A DNA stretch of 42,589 nt from Stagnimonas sp. GTDB lineage: Bacteria; Pseudomonadota; Gammaproteobacteria; Nevskiales; Nevskiaceae. This document shows positions 19,822-28,698 of this stretch, piece by piece. Positions within the stretch are counted from its first letter, which is position 1. The number at the start of each line of letters is the position of its first letter. The notes under the pieces were generated by a model. That model saw nothing but the letters and a program-made list of their open reading frames with translations, made no database searches and was not told the origin of the DNA. The position numbers and the translations under genes are program-made. The stretch covers positions 110,175-152,763 of the forward strand of contig JAUYNO010000055.1 of assembly GCA_030696045.1 (NCBI GenBank), read 5' to 3'.

Positions 19822-20973
19822 GTGAGATTCCGGCACCTCGGCCGCATCGCGGAGGTGCCGGCCCCGGCCTGGGATGCCCTGTTCCCGGCCGGCTATCCCT
19901 TCGTCCGTCACGACTGGCTGCGCGCGCTCGAAGACCACGGCTGTGCCACCCCCGAGAGCGGCTGGACCCCCTGCCATCTGGTGCTGGAAGACGAAACCGG
20001 TCTGCGCGCCGCCGCGCCGCTCTACCTCAAGGCGCATTCCTGGGGCGAGTTCGTATTCGACTTCGCCTGGGCCGAGGGCGCCCAGCAGGCCGGCATCCGC
20101 TACTACCCGAAGCTGCTGAGCGCGGTGCCGTTCACCCCCGCGACCGGGCCACGCTTCGGAGCCCGCGACGCCGCCGCACGCGCAGCGCTGCTGCAGGCTC
20201 TGACGGCGATGCCGCTGCATGCGGGCCTGTCCTCCTGGCACGGCCTGTTCCTGCCCGAGACCGACGCCGCCGCGCTCGCCGAGCTCGGCGCGCTGCACCG
20301 CCAGGACCTGCAGTTCCACTGGCACAACCGGCCGGGTGGCTTTGCCGACTTCGAGGACTTCCTGGCCGCGCTCCGCCATGACAAGCGCAAGAAAATCCGC
20401 CAGGAGCGGCACAAGTTGGCCGGCAGCGGCCTGCGCTTCGAGACCCGGCCGGGCGAGGACTTCAGCGAGGCCGACTGGGCGGAGCTGTACGCCCTCTACG
20501 CCAACACCTACGAGGAGCGCGGCCAACCGCCCTACCTGAGCCTGGATTTCTTCCTCGACTACGCCCGTCGGCCCGGCACGCCGGTGCGGGTCACGATCGC
20601 CCGCGATGGGCCCCGGCTGGTGGCGATGGCCCTGCTCTTGCAAGATGGGAAGCGGCTCTACGGCCGGCACTGGGGCGCGGCGGCTCGCCATGACGGACTC
20701 CATTTCGAGACTTGCTACTATCAGGGCATCTCGCACTGCATCCGCGAGGGGCTTGAGCTCTATGACGCGGGCGCGCAGGGCGAGCACAAGCTGGCACGTG
20801 GATTCGACCCGGTCATGACCCACTCCGCCCATTGCATTGCCGATCCCCGCCTGGCGCAGGCCGTGAGCCGCGCGCTCGTGCACGAGCGGCCGCTGGTGCA
20901 GGCGCGTTACCAGCAGTTGCAGGCGCACCGCGCCTACCGGCAGGCCGAGCAGCCAGCCGAGGCGCCCCCATGA
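19822..20973 (+). CDS. FemAB-like GNAT acyltransferase (DUF482/PF04339 type)
   Basis: 383 aa with the FemAB-like fold (duplicated GNAT). Seen: PAPAWDALFPAGYPFVRHDWLRALE at the start, then HDKRKKIRQERHKL, TYEERGQPPYLSLDFF and the terminal block CYYQGISHCIREGL...AQGEHKLARGFDPVMTHSAH, all typical of this family. Related FemX proteins transfer amino acids from aminoacyl-tRNA to peptidoglycan precursors; members of this proteobacterial family have no firmly established substrate. GTG at 19822 directly follows the previous stop. Its end overlaps aat by four bases. The two genes after it encode GNAT-fold aminoacyl-tRNA-protein transferases, a suggestive grouping. Confidence 0.82.
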   Translation: MRFRHLGRIAEVPAPAWDALFPAGYPFVRHDWLRALEDHGCATPESGWTPCHLVLEDETGLRAAAPLYLKAHSWGEFVFDFAWAEGAQQAGIRYYPKLLSAVPFTPATGPRFGARDAAARAALLQALTAMPLHAGLSSWHGLFLPETDAAALAELGALHRQDLQFHWHNRPGGFADFEDFLAALRHDKRKKIRQERHKLAGSGLRFETRPGEDFSEADWAELYALYANTYEERGQPPYLSLDFFLDYARRPGTPVRVTIARDGPRLVAMALLLQDGKRLYGRHWGAAARHDGLHFETCYYQGISHCIREGLELYDAGAQGEHKLARGFDPVMTHSAHCIADPRLAQAVSRALVHERPLVQARYQQLQAHRAYRQAEQPAEAPP

Positions 20974-21746
20974 CAGCGCAGAGCCCGGTCCGCCTGCAAT
21001 GGCTGGATCCGCGTCAGCCGGACCAGGCCTTCCCAGACCCCGAAACCGCCCTGCCCGATCCCAATGGCTTGCTGGCCGTGGGCGGCGATCTCAGCCCGCG
21101 CCGGCTGTTGCGCGCCTATGCTCAGGGCATCTTCCCCTGGTTCAATCCGGACGAGCCCATCCTCTGGTGGAGCCCGAACCCGCGCTGCCTGTTCACGCCC
21201 GGCCAGGTCCACGTTTCGCATTCGCTCGCCAAGCGCCTGCGCGCGCAGCGCTACGCGCTGAGCTTCGACCGCGCCTTCGAGGAAGTCCTGGACGCCTGCG
21301 CCGGTCCGCGCCGTGGCGGCCGGGGCACCTGGCTGGGGCCGGACATGCGCCGCGCCTACCGGGAACTGCGGCGCCTGGGCTATGCCCATTCGGTGGAACT
21401 CTGGATCGAGGGCGAGCTGGCCGGCGGCCTCTACGGTGTCTCCATCGGTGGCGCCTTCTTCGGCGAGAGCATGTTCAGTCGCCACAGCGATGCCTCCAAG
21501 CTCGCCCTGGTGCATCTGGACCGCCAGCTGCACGACTGGCAGTTCAGCCTGCTCGACTGCCAGGTCGCCTCCGAGCACCTGCTGAGCCTGGGCGCCCGCA
21601 CGGTGGCGCGCACGCAATTCCTGGAGCTGCTGGCGACCGCCGTGCAGGGGAAGGCGCCCCGCGACTGGCGCTTCGCGCCCGCGCACGCTGGCGATCCCTG
21701 CCATCTGCCCGGCCTGGTCGCCACCGTCGGCCGGCCGCTGCCATGA
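20970..21746 (+). CDS. aat: Leucyl/phenylalanyl-tRNA-protein transferase Aat
   Basis: A 258-aa enzyme that attaches Leu or Phe from aminoacyl-tRNA to proteins with N-terminal Arg or Lys, marking them for ClpS-ClpAP. Hallmarks: FPDPETALPDPNGLLAVGGDLSP, YAQGIFPWFNPDEPILWWSPNPR, GTWLGPDMRRAY and the catalytic-side GVSIGGAFFGESMFSR.SDASK. ATG at 20970 overlaps the previous stop (ATGA) and excludes the longer upstream frame. The end overlaps bpt by ATGA. The tight coupling implies one transcript for the whole N-degron set. Confidence 0.97.
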   Translation: MTAQSPVRLQWLDPRQPDQAFPDPETALPDPNGLLAVGGDLSPRRLLRAYAQGIFPWFNPDEPILWWSPNPRCLFTPGQVHVSHSLAKRLRAQRYALSFDRAFEEVLDACAGPRRGGRGTWLGPDMRRAYRELRRLGYAHSVELWIEGELAGGLYGVSIGGAFFGESMFSRHSDASKLALVHLDRQLHDWQFSLLDCQVASEHLLSLGARTVARTQFLELLATAVQGKAPRDWRFAPAHAGDPCHLPGLVATVGRPLP

Positions 21747-22456
21747 CCCGCGCCATCCCGCTGCGACTCTTGCTCGGCGCCGAGCAACCCTGCGGCTACC
21801 TGCCGAAGCGGCTGTCGCGCTCCGCCTTCGTGGCGCCGCATACCCAGCTCGACGGCAAGCTCTACGGCGCCCTGATCGCCAACGGCTTCCGGCGAAGCGG
21901 CGACTACGCCTATCGACCGGCCTGCCCGCAGTGCACGGCCTGCGTGCCGGTGCGGCTGCCGGCCGCCGGCTTCCGGCCCAACCGCGCCCAGCGCCGCTGT
22001 GCCCGCCGCAACGCCGACCTGGTGCTGAACCGCCTGCTCGCGGTCGGCGAGGAGCACTTCGACCTCTATCGCCGCTACCTGCTGGCGCGCCATCCCTTCG
22101 GCGGCATGGACGCCTACGACGCCAAGGCCTTCCATGAATTCCTCGGCTCGCGCTGGGGCGTCACCGAGTTCTGGGAGTTCCGCGATGCCGCCGGCGAACT
22201 GCTGATGGTCGCGGTGGTGGACCGGCTGGAGCAGGGCCTGTCGGCGGTCTACACCTTCTATGACCCGGCCGAAACCAGCCGTGGCCTGGGCACCTACGCC
22301 GTGCTCGCGCAGATCGAGGCGGCGCGGCGCGAGGGCCTGCCCCACGTTTATCTGGGTTATTGGGTGGAGCACTCGGACACCATGGACTACAAGCGCCAGT
22401 TCCGTCCCCTGGAGCAGTTCGACGGCCTGCTCTGGCGCCCCGCGCCCCTCAGCTGA
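21743..22456 (+). CDS. bpt: Aspartate/glutamate leucyltransferase Bpt (ATE family)
   Basis: A 237-aa protein that attaches Leu to proteins with N-terminal Asp or Glu in the bacterial N-degron pathway. The N-terminal Cys cluster is C14 in EQPCGYLP plus [15 protein letters not shown]. The C-terminal GNAT-like half carries [20 protein letters not shown] and [26 protein letters not shown] at 21743 overlaps the aat stop. It completes the aat-bpt pair directly upstream of infA, the common gammaproteobacterial order. Confidence 0.95.
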   Translation: MTRAIPLRLLLGAEQPCGYLPKRLSRSAFVAPHTQLDGKLYGALIANGFRRSGDYAYRPACPQCTACVPVRLPAAGFRPNRAQRRCARRNADLVLNRLLAVGEEHFDLYRRYLLARHPFGGMDAYDAKAFHEFLGSRWGVTEFWEFRDAAGELLMVAVVDRLEQGLSAVYTFYDPAETSRGLGTYAVLAQIEAARREGLPHVYLGYWVEHSDTMDYKRQFRPLEQFDGLLWRPAPLS

Positions 22457-22553
22457 GTTCGCGGGCGGCGATCAAAAAGCCGCCATTGCCGCCGGCCGGA
22501 GGCTCACCCATAATGCGCGCCTCTCAAATCAGGGCGGACCTCAAAAGAGCGTA
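22457..22553 (+). promoter_or_regulatory. bpt-infA intergenic region
   Basis: 97 bases. A GGCGGC...GCCGCC hairpin around an A run (about 22464-22484) may end the bpt transcript. No clear promoter for infA could be assigned; infA may have its own start here. Confidence 0.3.
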
Positions 22554-22772
22554 ATGGCGAAAGAAGATCACATCGAGATGGAAGGCGTGGTGATGGACGT
22601 GCTCCCCAACACCATGTTCCGCGTGAAGCTGGAAAACGGCCACGTCGTGACCTGTCACATCTCGGGCCGCATGCGCAAGAACTACATCCGCATCCTCGAC
22701 GGCGACAAGGTCCGCGTCGAGCTGACGCCTTACGACCTCAGCAAGGGTCGCATCACCTTCCGCGACAAGTAG
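22554..22772 (+). CDS. infA: Translation initiation factor IF-1
   Basis: A 72-aa OB-fold protein that sits in the ribosomal A site during initiation. The whole sequence matches IF-1: [42 protein letters not shown] (here CHISGRM) and [13 protein letters not shown] at the end. ATG at 22554. Two GC hairpins follow the stop (about 22776-22795 and 22832-22850), which may end transcription before the capsule genes. Confidence 0.98.
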   Translation: MAKEDHIEMEGVVMDVLPNTMFRVKLENGHVVTCHISGRMRKNYIRILDGDKVRVELTPYDLSKGRITFRDK

Positions 22773-22775
22773 GCG

Positions 22776-22850
22776 GCTGGCGCCCTTGGCGCCACCTGAA
22801 TCCCTGCCCTTCCCTCCTCCCGCCGACTGAGGCAAGCTCCTTGCTTGCCG
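22776..22850 (+). terminator. Hairpins after infA
   Basis: TGGCGC-CCTT-GGCGCCA and GGCAAGC-TCCTT-GCTTGCC lie in the 97 bases between infA and kpsS. They have no T run, so termination is likely but not proven. They separate core genes from the capsule locus. Confidence 0.4.
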
Positions 22851-22869
22851 TAGTGCCGGCTCAGGGATT

Positions 22870-24264
22870 TTGAGCCGCGAATTCCAGAACCGGTCGCCGA
22901 AGAAAGGACTCTCTTCCGGGGCCTGTTGTTGCTTGAGCCGGGCCTTGAAGAGCACATCCCGTTACCTGTTTTTGCAGGGTCAGATCAGTCCGTTCTTCGC
23001 CGAACTCGGGCAGGCGCTGCACCGTCGCGGCCATCCGGTCCACCGCATCCACTTCAACGGCGGCGACCGCCAGTTCTGGTCGCTGCCGGGCGCCGTCGAT
23101 TTCCGCGGCCGGCCGGATCAATGGCCGGAATTCTTTAAGGCCCGCCTGCGGGACTGGCAGATCACCGATGTGGTGCTGTTCAGCGACTGCCGCCCGCTGC
23201 ACGCTGCCGCCATCCGCATCGCCGTCCCGCTGGGTGTGCGCGTGCAAGTGTTCGAGGAAGGCTATCTGCGCCCGGACTACATCACGCTGGAGCCGGGCGG
23301 CGTCAACGGCCATTCCTCGCTGCCGCGCGATGCCGCGAGCTATCTCCGCCTCGCCGCCACCCTGCCGGAGCTGCCCGCGCCCAGCTCGATCCCGGCCAGC
23401 TTCGCCCGGCGTGCGCGCGAAGACTTCCTGTATCACCTCAGCAGCCTCGCCAGCGCCGCGCGCTTTCCGCATCACCATAGCCACCGCCCCTGGCACCCGC
23501 TGCGGGAGTACGCCATCGGTGCCTACCGCCTGCCGATGAAGGCCGCACTGCGCGCCAAGACTGAACAGCGGATCAGGGCTCTTGTCGATGGCGCCCAGCC
23601 CTACTTCCTGTTCCCGCTGCAGCTGGCCGCCGACTCGCAGATCCGCTTTCACGCGCCCGGCGATCTGCCCACGCTCATCCGCCGCAGCATCGAATCCTTC
23701 GCGCGTCACGCTCCCGCCGAGAGCCTGCTGGTGCTGACCGAGCACCCGCTCGACTACGGCCCGGTCGATCTGGCGAAAACCGTGCGCGATGCGGCGACCG
23801 CTGCCGGCGTCGCGGGCCGCACCCTGTTCCTGCGCGGCGGCAGTCCACCGGAACTGATCGCCAAGGCGCGCGGCCTGATCACGGTCAACAGCACCATCGG
23901 CATCACGGCGCTGGCGGCCGGCGTGCCGGTGATCGCCCTGGGCACCGCTATCTACGACCTGCCAGGCCTGAGCTGCCAGCAGGGCCTCGACGCCTACTGG
24001 TCGGCACCAAGCCGGCCCGACCCGCAGCTGTTCGACGCCTTTCGGCGCGTGGTCACGGCCCAAACCCAGATCAACGGCGGCTTCTTCAGCGCCGAGGGCA
24101 TTGCGCAGGCCGTCGAGGGCGCACTGGTGCGCCTGCCGGCTGGCGCCGAGATTCATGCGTCCGCAGCCAGCCTTTCGCACCGCGCCGAGGTCCACCGCCT
24201 GGCGCGGCCACCGGAGACAGGCTTCGACACCGCGACCACGCCGGACTGCGCCGAGGCGGCATGA
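22870..24264 (+). CDS. kpsS: Capsule lipid-linker Kdo transferase KpsS
   Basis: A KpsS-type transferase (capsule polysaccharide biosynthesis family) that, with KpsC, builds the Kdo linker between lipid and group 2 capsule. Clear family blocks: YLFLQGQISPFF, RIHFNGGDRQFW, DCRPLHAAAIRIA, FEEGYLRPDYITLEPGGVN, HSSLPRD and the C-terminal ITVNSTIGITALAAGVPV. The start is unsure: TTG at 22870 has AGGGA upstream and gives 464 aa, while in-frame TTGs at 22932 and 22945 would sit nearer the conserved core. The C-terminal 40 residues are not conserved. Its stop overlaps the next gene by ATGA. No kpsC is present in the window. Confidence 0.88.
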   Translation: MSREFQNRSPKKGLSSGACCCLSRALKSTSRYLFLQGQISPFFAELGQALHRRGHPVHRIHFNGGDRQFWSLPGAVDFRGRPDQWPEFFKARLRDWQITDVVLFSDCRPLHAAAIRIAVPLGVRVQVFEEGYLRPDYITLEPGGVNGHSSLPRDAASYLRLAATLPELPAPSSIPASFARRAREDFLYHLSSLASAARFPHHHSHRPWHPLREYAIGAYRLPMKAALRAKTEQRIRALVDGAQPYFLFPLQLAADSQIRFHAPGDLPTLIRRSIESFARHAPAESLLVLTEHPLDYGPVDLAKTVRDAATAAGVAGRTLFLRGGSPPELIAKARGLITVNSTIGITALAAGVPVIALGTAIYDLPGLSCQQGLDAYWSAPSRPDPQLFDAFRRVVTAQTQINGGFFSAEGIAQAVEGALVRLPAGAEIHASAASLSHRAEVHRLARPPETGFDTATTPDCAEAA

Positions 24265-25802
24265 GCCCGGGCCTCGTCTGCTGGTTGCTCGGTATCGGCC
24301 TGCTGCTGGCCGGTTGGCAACTGGCGCGTCGCGTCGCCGACACGCCCTGGCGCTGGAGCCGTGCGCTGGCCGTCGATGCCGTGCTGCCGCTGCTGATCTT
24401 CACCAGCCTGCTGGCGCTCTCCGCCCGCCCGCTGTTCGCGGGTGTGGTCAGCCTGGCGATGGGCGCTGGCTGGGCGCGCGCCGACCGCGACAAGCGCCGC
24501 GTGCTGCGCGAACCCATCGTGTTCAGCGACATCGCCCAGGCCTTGGACATGCTGCGGCACCCCAAGCTCGCGCTGCCGTTTCCCAACACGGGCGCGCTGG
24601 CCGCGCTGGCGCTCACCGCCATCACCTTGTTCGCTGCGCTGCTGTTGTGGGAAGCCCCGGCATGGCACGGCCTGCCCTGGCTGCCGGTGGCAGTACCCCC
24701 GGCGCTGGTTCTGCTGACCCGCGCGGCGCCGGGTCTGCCGCTGTCGACTTTCGCCCAGCGACTGAGTCTCGACCCGGCCCGGGACTCGGCACGGCACGGA
24801 CCATTCGCGACCATCCTGCTCTACACCCTGCTCGCCGCCCGCGAGCGCCCGGCGCGACAGCAGGGCCACGTCCACGCGCCCGGCGCCGAATCGGCCCGGA
24901 GGCCCACCGCACCGACAGCGGCGGGAGGACCGGTGGTGCTGATCCAGAACGAATCCTTCTTTGACCTGCGCCGGCTGCATCCGGCCATCCCGCGCGACCT
25001 GCTGCCGAACTTCGCCCGCTGTTGCGCTGAAGCCCAGCAATGGGGCCGGCTGGCTGTTCCCAGCTGGGGCGCGAACACGGTCCGCACCGAGTTCGCGGTG
25101 CTGACCGGCCTGTCGCAGCAGGCGCTCGGTTTCGACCGCTTCAACCCCTACCTGCGCTTCGTCAGCCGCCCGATTGCCTCTCTGGCCTGGACCCTGCGCG
25201 CCGAAGGCTATCGGACCATCTGCCTGCACCCGTTTGACCGCCAGTTCTACCGACGCGACCTGGCAATGCCGCTGCTCGGTTTCGACGAATTCCTCGGCGA
25301 AGAACAGTTCGCCGACGCCGCCCGCATCAACGGCTATGTCGCCGATATCGAAGTGGCCCGCGTCGCCGAACGCCTGCTGCGCGAACACGGCCCCAAGCTG
25401 TTCCTGTTCATCATCACCATGGAAAACCATGGGCCCTGGTCTGGTGCAGCGCGTACAGACTTGGCGAACCTTCCGGAACTGGGCCTGTCGTCCACAGAGC
25501 AACAAACGCTCGGCCAGTACGCTGCCAGTCTCGTCAACGCCGACAGCATGCTCGGCCTGCTATCAGGCGCACTTGCCAGATGGCCGCAACCGGGGGTTCT
25601 TGGCTTCTATGGCGACCACCTGCCCAGCCTACCGGGCGTGAACTCGCGGCTGCCGCTCGACGAAGCACACAGCGACTACCTGGTCTGGAACTCGGCACTC
25701 CCGGCCGGTGGCCTGCGCCGCGACATCGCCGCCGAGGACCTCGCCGCCGCCCTGGTCACGGCACGCCGGGTCCGTCCCTACGCCGTCAGCGCCGCCGCCT
25801 GA
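24261..25802 (+). CDS. LTA-synthase-like sulfatase-superfamily enzyme
   Basis: 513 aa. N-terminal hydrophobic helices (about 5-25, 38-70, 110-150) are followed by an extracytoplasmic alkaline-phosphatase-superfamily domain. Candidate catalytic residues by family pattern are E231 in LIQNESFFD, T273 in GANTVRTEF (nucleophile position of LtaS/MdoB enzymes), H390 in MENHGPW, and D452-H453 in YGDHLP. Such enzymes move phosphoglycerol or phosphoethanolamine onto glycans; true sulfatases carry Cys/Ser in CxPxR, which is absent here. Tight coupling to kpsS (ATGA) places it in capsule assembly. Inference: it decorates the polymer with a phospho-substituent in the periplasm. Confidence 0.8.
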   Translation: MSPGLVCWLLGIGLLLAGWQLARRVADTPWRWSRALAVDAVLPLLIFTSLLALSARPLFAGVVSLAMGAGWARADRDKRRVLREPIVFSDIAQALDMLRHPKLALPFPNTGALAALALTAITLFAALLLWEAPAWHGLPWLPVAVPPALVLLTRAAPGLPLSTFAQRLSLDPARDSARHGPFATILLYTLLAARERPARQQGHVHAPGAESARRPTAPTAAGGPVVLIQNESFFDLRRLHPAIPRDLLPNFARCCAEAQQWGRLAVPSWGANTVRTEFAVLTGLSQQALGFDRFNPYLRFVSRPIASLAWTLRAEGYRTICLHPFDRQFYRRDLAMPLLGFDEFLGEEQFADAARINGYVADIEVARVAERLLREHGPKLFLFIITMENHGPWSGAARTDLANLPELGLSSTEQQTLGQYAASLVNADSMLGLLSGALARWPQPGVLGFYGDHLPSLPGVNSRLPLDEAHSDYLVWNSALPAGGLRRDIAAEDLAAALVTARRVRPYAVSAAA

Positions 25803-25814
25803 GCACGCTTGCGC

Positions 25815-26486
25815 ATGCTGGTCAGCCATCGCCACAAATTCATCTATACCAAGACCCGCAAGACCGGCGGTACCTCGGTGGAGTCCTACTTCGAGCCCTA
25901 CTGCATGGCCGAAGGCGAGTGGACGCCGAGCCATTCCCGCAGCCAATACGTCTCGGCCTCGGGCATCATCGGCCAGCGCGGCGGCGGCAATGCGCATCGG
26001 TTCCGGTGGTGGAACCACATGCCGGCCAGCGTCATCCGCGAACAGCTCGGCGCGGAACTCTGGATGGCGTACTTCAAGTTCTGCGTGGTCCGGAACCCGT
26101 ACGAGAAAGTCGTCTCGATGTTCTTCTTCGAGCAGCGTCGCGGCACCGTCGCAGCCACCACACCGGAGCGGGCCGCCGCCGATTTCGAGCGCTGGGTGCT
26201 GGGCACCGAGCTGCCACTGGACCGCGAGCATTACCTGATCAATGGGCAGATCTGCATGGATGCGATCCTGCGCCATGAAACCCTGTCCAGCGATCTCGAA
26301 CAGGTCTGCCGGCGGTTGAAGCTGCCCTGGAAACCCGAGGCCCTTCCCTGCTACAAGACCGGCATCCGCCCGCCCTGGGCAGCCGCCGCAGCGCTGTATC
26401 GGACGCCTAGCCTTGCGCGGATCGCCGAAGTGTTCGCCTACGAACTGGACCAGTTCGGCTATCGCGCGGAGACGCCGCGATGCTGA
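25815..26486 (+). CDS. Sulfotransferase family 2-like protein (pair A, copy 1)
   Basis: 223 aa, cytosolic. The PAPS 5'-phosphosulfate loop is read in FIYTKTRKTGGTSVESYF (residues 9-26) and the 3'-phosphate-binding region in FCVVRNPYEKVVSMFFF (about 89-105). It probably transfers sulfate from PAPS to a sugar hydroxyl of the capsule; the acceptor is unknown. ATG at 25815 is preferred over the TTG at 25809. It overlaps the next gene by seven bases. It is clearly homologous to that gene along its whole length (SHRHxFI, GIIGxRGxG, WWNHM, KFCVVRNPY), so the two arose by tandem duplication. Confidence 0.75.
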   Translation: MLVSHRHKFIYTKTRKTGGTSVESYFEPYCMAEGEWTPSHSRSQYVSASGIIGQRGGGNAHRFRWWNHMPASVIREQLGAELWMAYFKFCVVRNPYEKVVSMFFFEQRRGTVAATTPERAAADFERWVLGTELPLDREHYLINGQICMDAILRHETLSSDLEQVCRRLKLPWKPEALPCYKTGIRPPWAAAAALYRTPSLARIAEVFAYELDQFGYRAETPRC

Positions 26487-27160
26487 TCAGCCATCGCCAC
26501 CGCTTCATCTTTCTCAAGACCTTCAAGACCGCCGGCACCTCGTTGGAGTCCTACTTCGAGCGCCACTGTCTGCCCGCAGGCGCGTGGCAGCCCCAGCCCA
26601 GTCGGCGCGAGACGGTGACGTCGCAGGGCATCATCGGCCATCGCGGCGCCGGCCTCGGCCCCGAGGTGCGCTGGTGGAACCACATGACCGCTTCGGCGGT
26701 GTGCGCACAGCTGGGCGAGCCGCAATGGTCGGAATACCACAAGTTCTGCGTGGTGCGGAACCCTTACGACAAGGTGGTCTCGATGTTCTTCTTCCGGCGC
26801 CAGCGCGGCATCATCAAGCCGCCCGGGGCCAGCGAAGCCGAACAGCTCGAGAATGCCCTGCGCCTCGAGGCGCCGGTGTCCGACCGCAACGTCTACTGCA
26901 TCGACGACCGCATTGCCGTCGATAGCGTGCTGCGCTACGAACGACTGCAGGCCGACCTTGCCGACCTCTGTACCCGCCTGGGCCTGCCCTGGCGACCGCA
27001 GGAGTTGCCGCGCTACAAGGCTGGATTCCGGCCACCGGAGGCCCGCGTCGAAGCCCTCTATACCGAAGCCTCGCGCGCCATCGTCCGGCATGCCTACGCC
27101 TGGGAGTTCGAGACCTTCGGCTATGGCTTCGGCGACCAGGCGCAGGAGATTGCGCCGTGA
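26480..27160 (+). CDS. Sulfotransferase family 2-like protein (pair A, copy 2)
   Basis: 226 aa, tandem paralogue of the preceding gene. The PAPS loop is FIFLKTFKTAGTSLESYF (9-26), here with the common KTAGTS form, and the 3'-phosphate site is FCVVRNPYDKVVSMFFF (about 89-105). The middle third (about 110-160) has diverged most from copy 1, the part likely to touch the acceptor. It starts inside the end of copy 1 and its TGA overlaps the GTG start of the next gene. Copy 2 has the more canonical P-loop, so both copies may be active on different positions. This is inference. Confidence 0.75.
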   Translation: MLISHRHRFIFLKTFKTAGTSLESYFERHCLPAGAWQPQPSRRETVTSQGIIGHRGAGLGPEVRWWNHMTASAVCAQLGEPQWSEYHKFCVVRNPYDKVVSMFFFRRQRGIIKPPGASEAEQLENALRLEAPVSDRNVYCIDDRIAVDSVLRYERLQADLADLCTRLGLPWRPQELPRYKAGFRPPEARVEALYTEASRAIVRHAYAWEFETFGYGFGDQAQEIAP

Positions 27161-27912
27161 TCGTGCTCAGCTACGGCGTCACCAAGTCGGGTAGCACCCT
27201 CGCCTTCGAGCTGTGCAAGGCCATCCTCGAGACCAACGGCTTTCCGCAGCGGCGGCTGCCGGACGGCGTGGTGTTCGACGGTCACCGGGTCAACTTCTTC
27301 GGTAATCCCTCGCCGGCGCAGCTGGAAGCCATGCACGCGGCGCTGGCGCCCGGCGAGCGCATCGCCATCAAGCTGCACGGCCCGCTGTCGGTCGAGTCGC
27401 GGGCTTACCTGGATCGCGCCATCGCCGAAGACAGCTTCCGGGCGCACATCAACTACCGCGATCCGCGAGAGGTCTGCCTGTCGCTGATCGATGCCGGAGC
27501 CACCATCCGCCGGCGCGAACCACAGCGCACACGGGGCTTCGGCACCATCCAAAACCTGGAGGAGGCCGCCCGCTTCACCATCCGCCAACTCGAAGACCTG
27601 CGCAGCTGGGCCGGTCTCGCCGCGCCGCTGTTCCTCTACTACAACGACGTCGCCTTCGAGACCGACACCGTCATCGAACGGCTGTGCGGCAACCTCGGCC
27701 TGCCGGAGCTGACCCCGGCCAGCCGCGAGGCGATCAAGGACGAGGTCTTCAACCGGGCCCACACGCTGAAGAACAAGGCGGTGATCGACCGTCACCGCAG
27801 CGACCTTGACGAGGGCGGCAACCGCTACCTGCTGGAGACCATCCCCCAGCTCCCGGAGTTCATCGAGCGCGCCTGCCGGCAGCGCGACTACCGCTGGCTG
27901 GCCGCAGACTGA
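27157..27912 (+). CDS. Sulfotransferase-like protein (pair B, copy 1)
   Basis: 251 aa. The N-terminal YGVTKSGSTLAFELC (about 6-20) has the form of a PAPS 5'-binding loop, and INYRDPREVCLSLIDAG (about 95-111) that of the 3'-phosphate site, so a sulfotransferase role is likely though the family is remote from pair A. YYNDVAFETDTVIERL lies where sulfotransferases carry the y.dL..dp..v segment. Start GTG at 27157 (GTGA overlap with the previous stop). Homologous along its length to the next gene. Acceptor unknown. Confidence 0.62.
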   Translation: MIVLSYGVTKSGSTLAFELCKAILETNGFPQRRLPDGVVFDGHRVNFFGNPSPAQLEAMHAALAPGERIAIKLHGPLSVESRAYLDRAIAEDSFRAHINYRDPREVCLSLIDAGATIRRREPQRTRGFGTIQNLEEAARFTIRQLEDLRSWAGLAAPLFLYYNDVAFETDTVIERLCGNLGLPELTPASREAIKDEVFNRAHTLKNKAVIDRHRSDLDEGGNRYLLETIPQLPEFIERACRQRDYRWLAAD

Positions 27913-27921
27913 CCCCTGCCC

Positions 27922-28698
27922 ATGATCGTGCTCTGCTATGGCATGACCAAGTCCGGCAGCACGCTCACCTTCGAGCTGTGCCGGGCCAGCCTGGAGGCGC
28001 GCGGCCACCACCAGCGCCGGCTCAGCGATGCGGTAATGCGCAGCGGCCACGCTGGAAATTTCATGGGTAAGCCGAGCCCAGCGCTGATCGACCAGGCCCT
28101 GCAGGAGCTGCAGGACGGCGAGCGCATCGCGATCAAGCTGCACGGTCTGCTCGACAAGGACTGCCGAGGCCATCTCGATGCCGCCGTCGCTGCAGGTCGT
28201 TGCCGGGTGCTGGTCAGCTACCGCGATCCACGCGACGTCGCGCTGTCGCTGCTCGACGCCGGGGCCCGCCTGCGCGGCGAGCAACCGCTGGCGGACCGAG
28301 GCTTCGCGCGCTTTCACGACCTGCAGGAGGCCGGCCTCCACGTCGCCCGGCAGCTGCAGGTCTGTCGCAACTGGGCCAGCGTGCGCGGTGCGCTGCACCT
28401 GTACTACGAGGACGTCGCCTTCGAGCCGCTTCCAGTGATCGAGCGGATCGGCCAACAGCTCGGTCTGGCGCGATTCGAGCCCGCCGAGTTGGAAGCGATC
28501 CACAGCCTGGCCCTGGAGCGGGCGGAGCCGCTGAAGAACCGAGCCGAGCGCCAGCGGCACCGGCAGGAACTGAGTCCGGAAGCCGGCGAGGCGCTGCTGA
28601 CCGGCCTGCCCGGTGGCCAGGAATTCGTCGAGCGTGCCTGCCAGGCCCGTGACTACCGCTGGATGGCGGAAGACTGGGGCGGCGGCACCGCAAGCTAG
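27922..28698 (+). CDS. Sulfotransferase-like protein (pair B, copy 2)
   Basis: 258 aa, tandem paralogue of the previous gene, sharing IVLxYGxTKSGSTLxFELC, GERIAIKLHG, YRDPRxVxLSLxDAGA and the tail GxxFVERACxxRDYRW. The PAPS loop and the 3'-phosphate-site Arg-Asp-Pro are kept. Start ATG at 27922, nine bases after the previous stop, without a clear ribosome-binding site. It is the last gene of the plus-strand run: its stop TAG (28696-28698) shares the palindrome CTAG with the stop of the opposing hydrolase gene. Confidence 0.62.
   Translation: MIVLCYGMTKSGSTLTFELCRASLEARGHHQRRLSDAVMRSGHAGNFMGKPSPALIDQALQELQDGERIAIKLHGLLDKDCRGHLDAAVAAGRCRVLVSYRDPRDVALSLLDAGARLRGEQPLADRGFARFHDLQEAGLHVARQLQVCRNWASVRGALHLYYEDVAFEPLPVIERIGQQLGLARFEPAELEAIHSLALERAEPLKNRAERQRHRQELSPEAGEALLTGLPGGQEFVERACQARDYRWMAEDWGGGTAS

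Noticed and set aside
22773..22869. JUMPstart/ops element before the capsule genes
   Set aside because: No GGCGGTAG core was found before kpsS; the minus-strand operon start lies outside the window.
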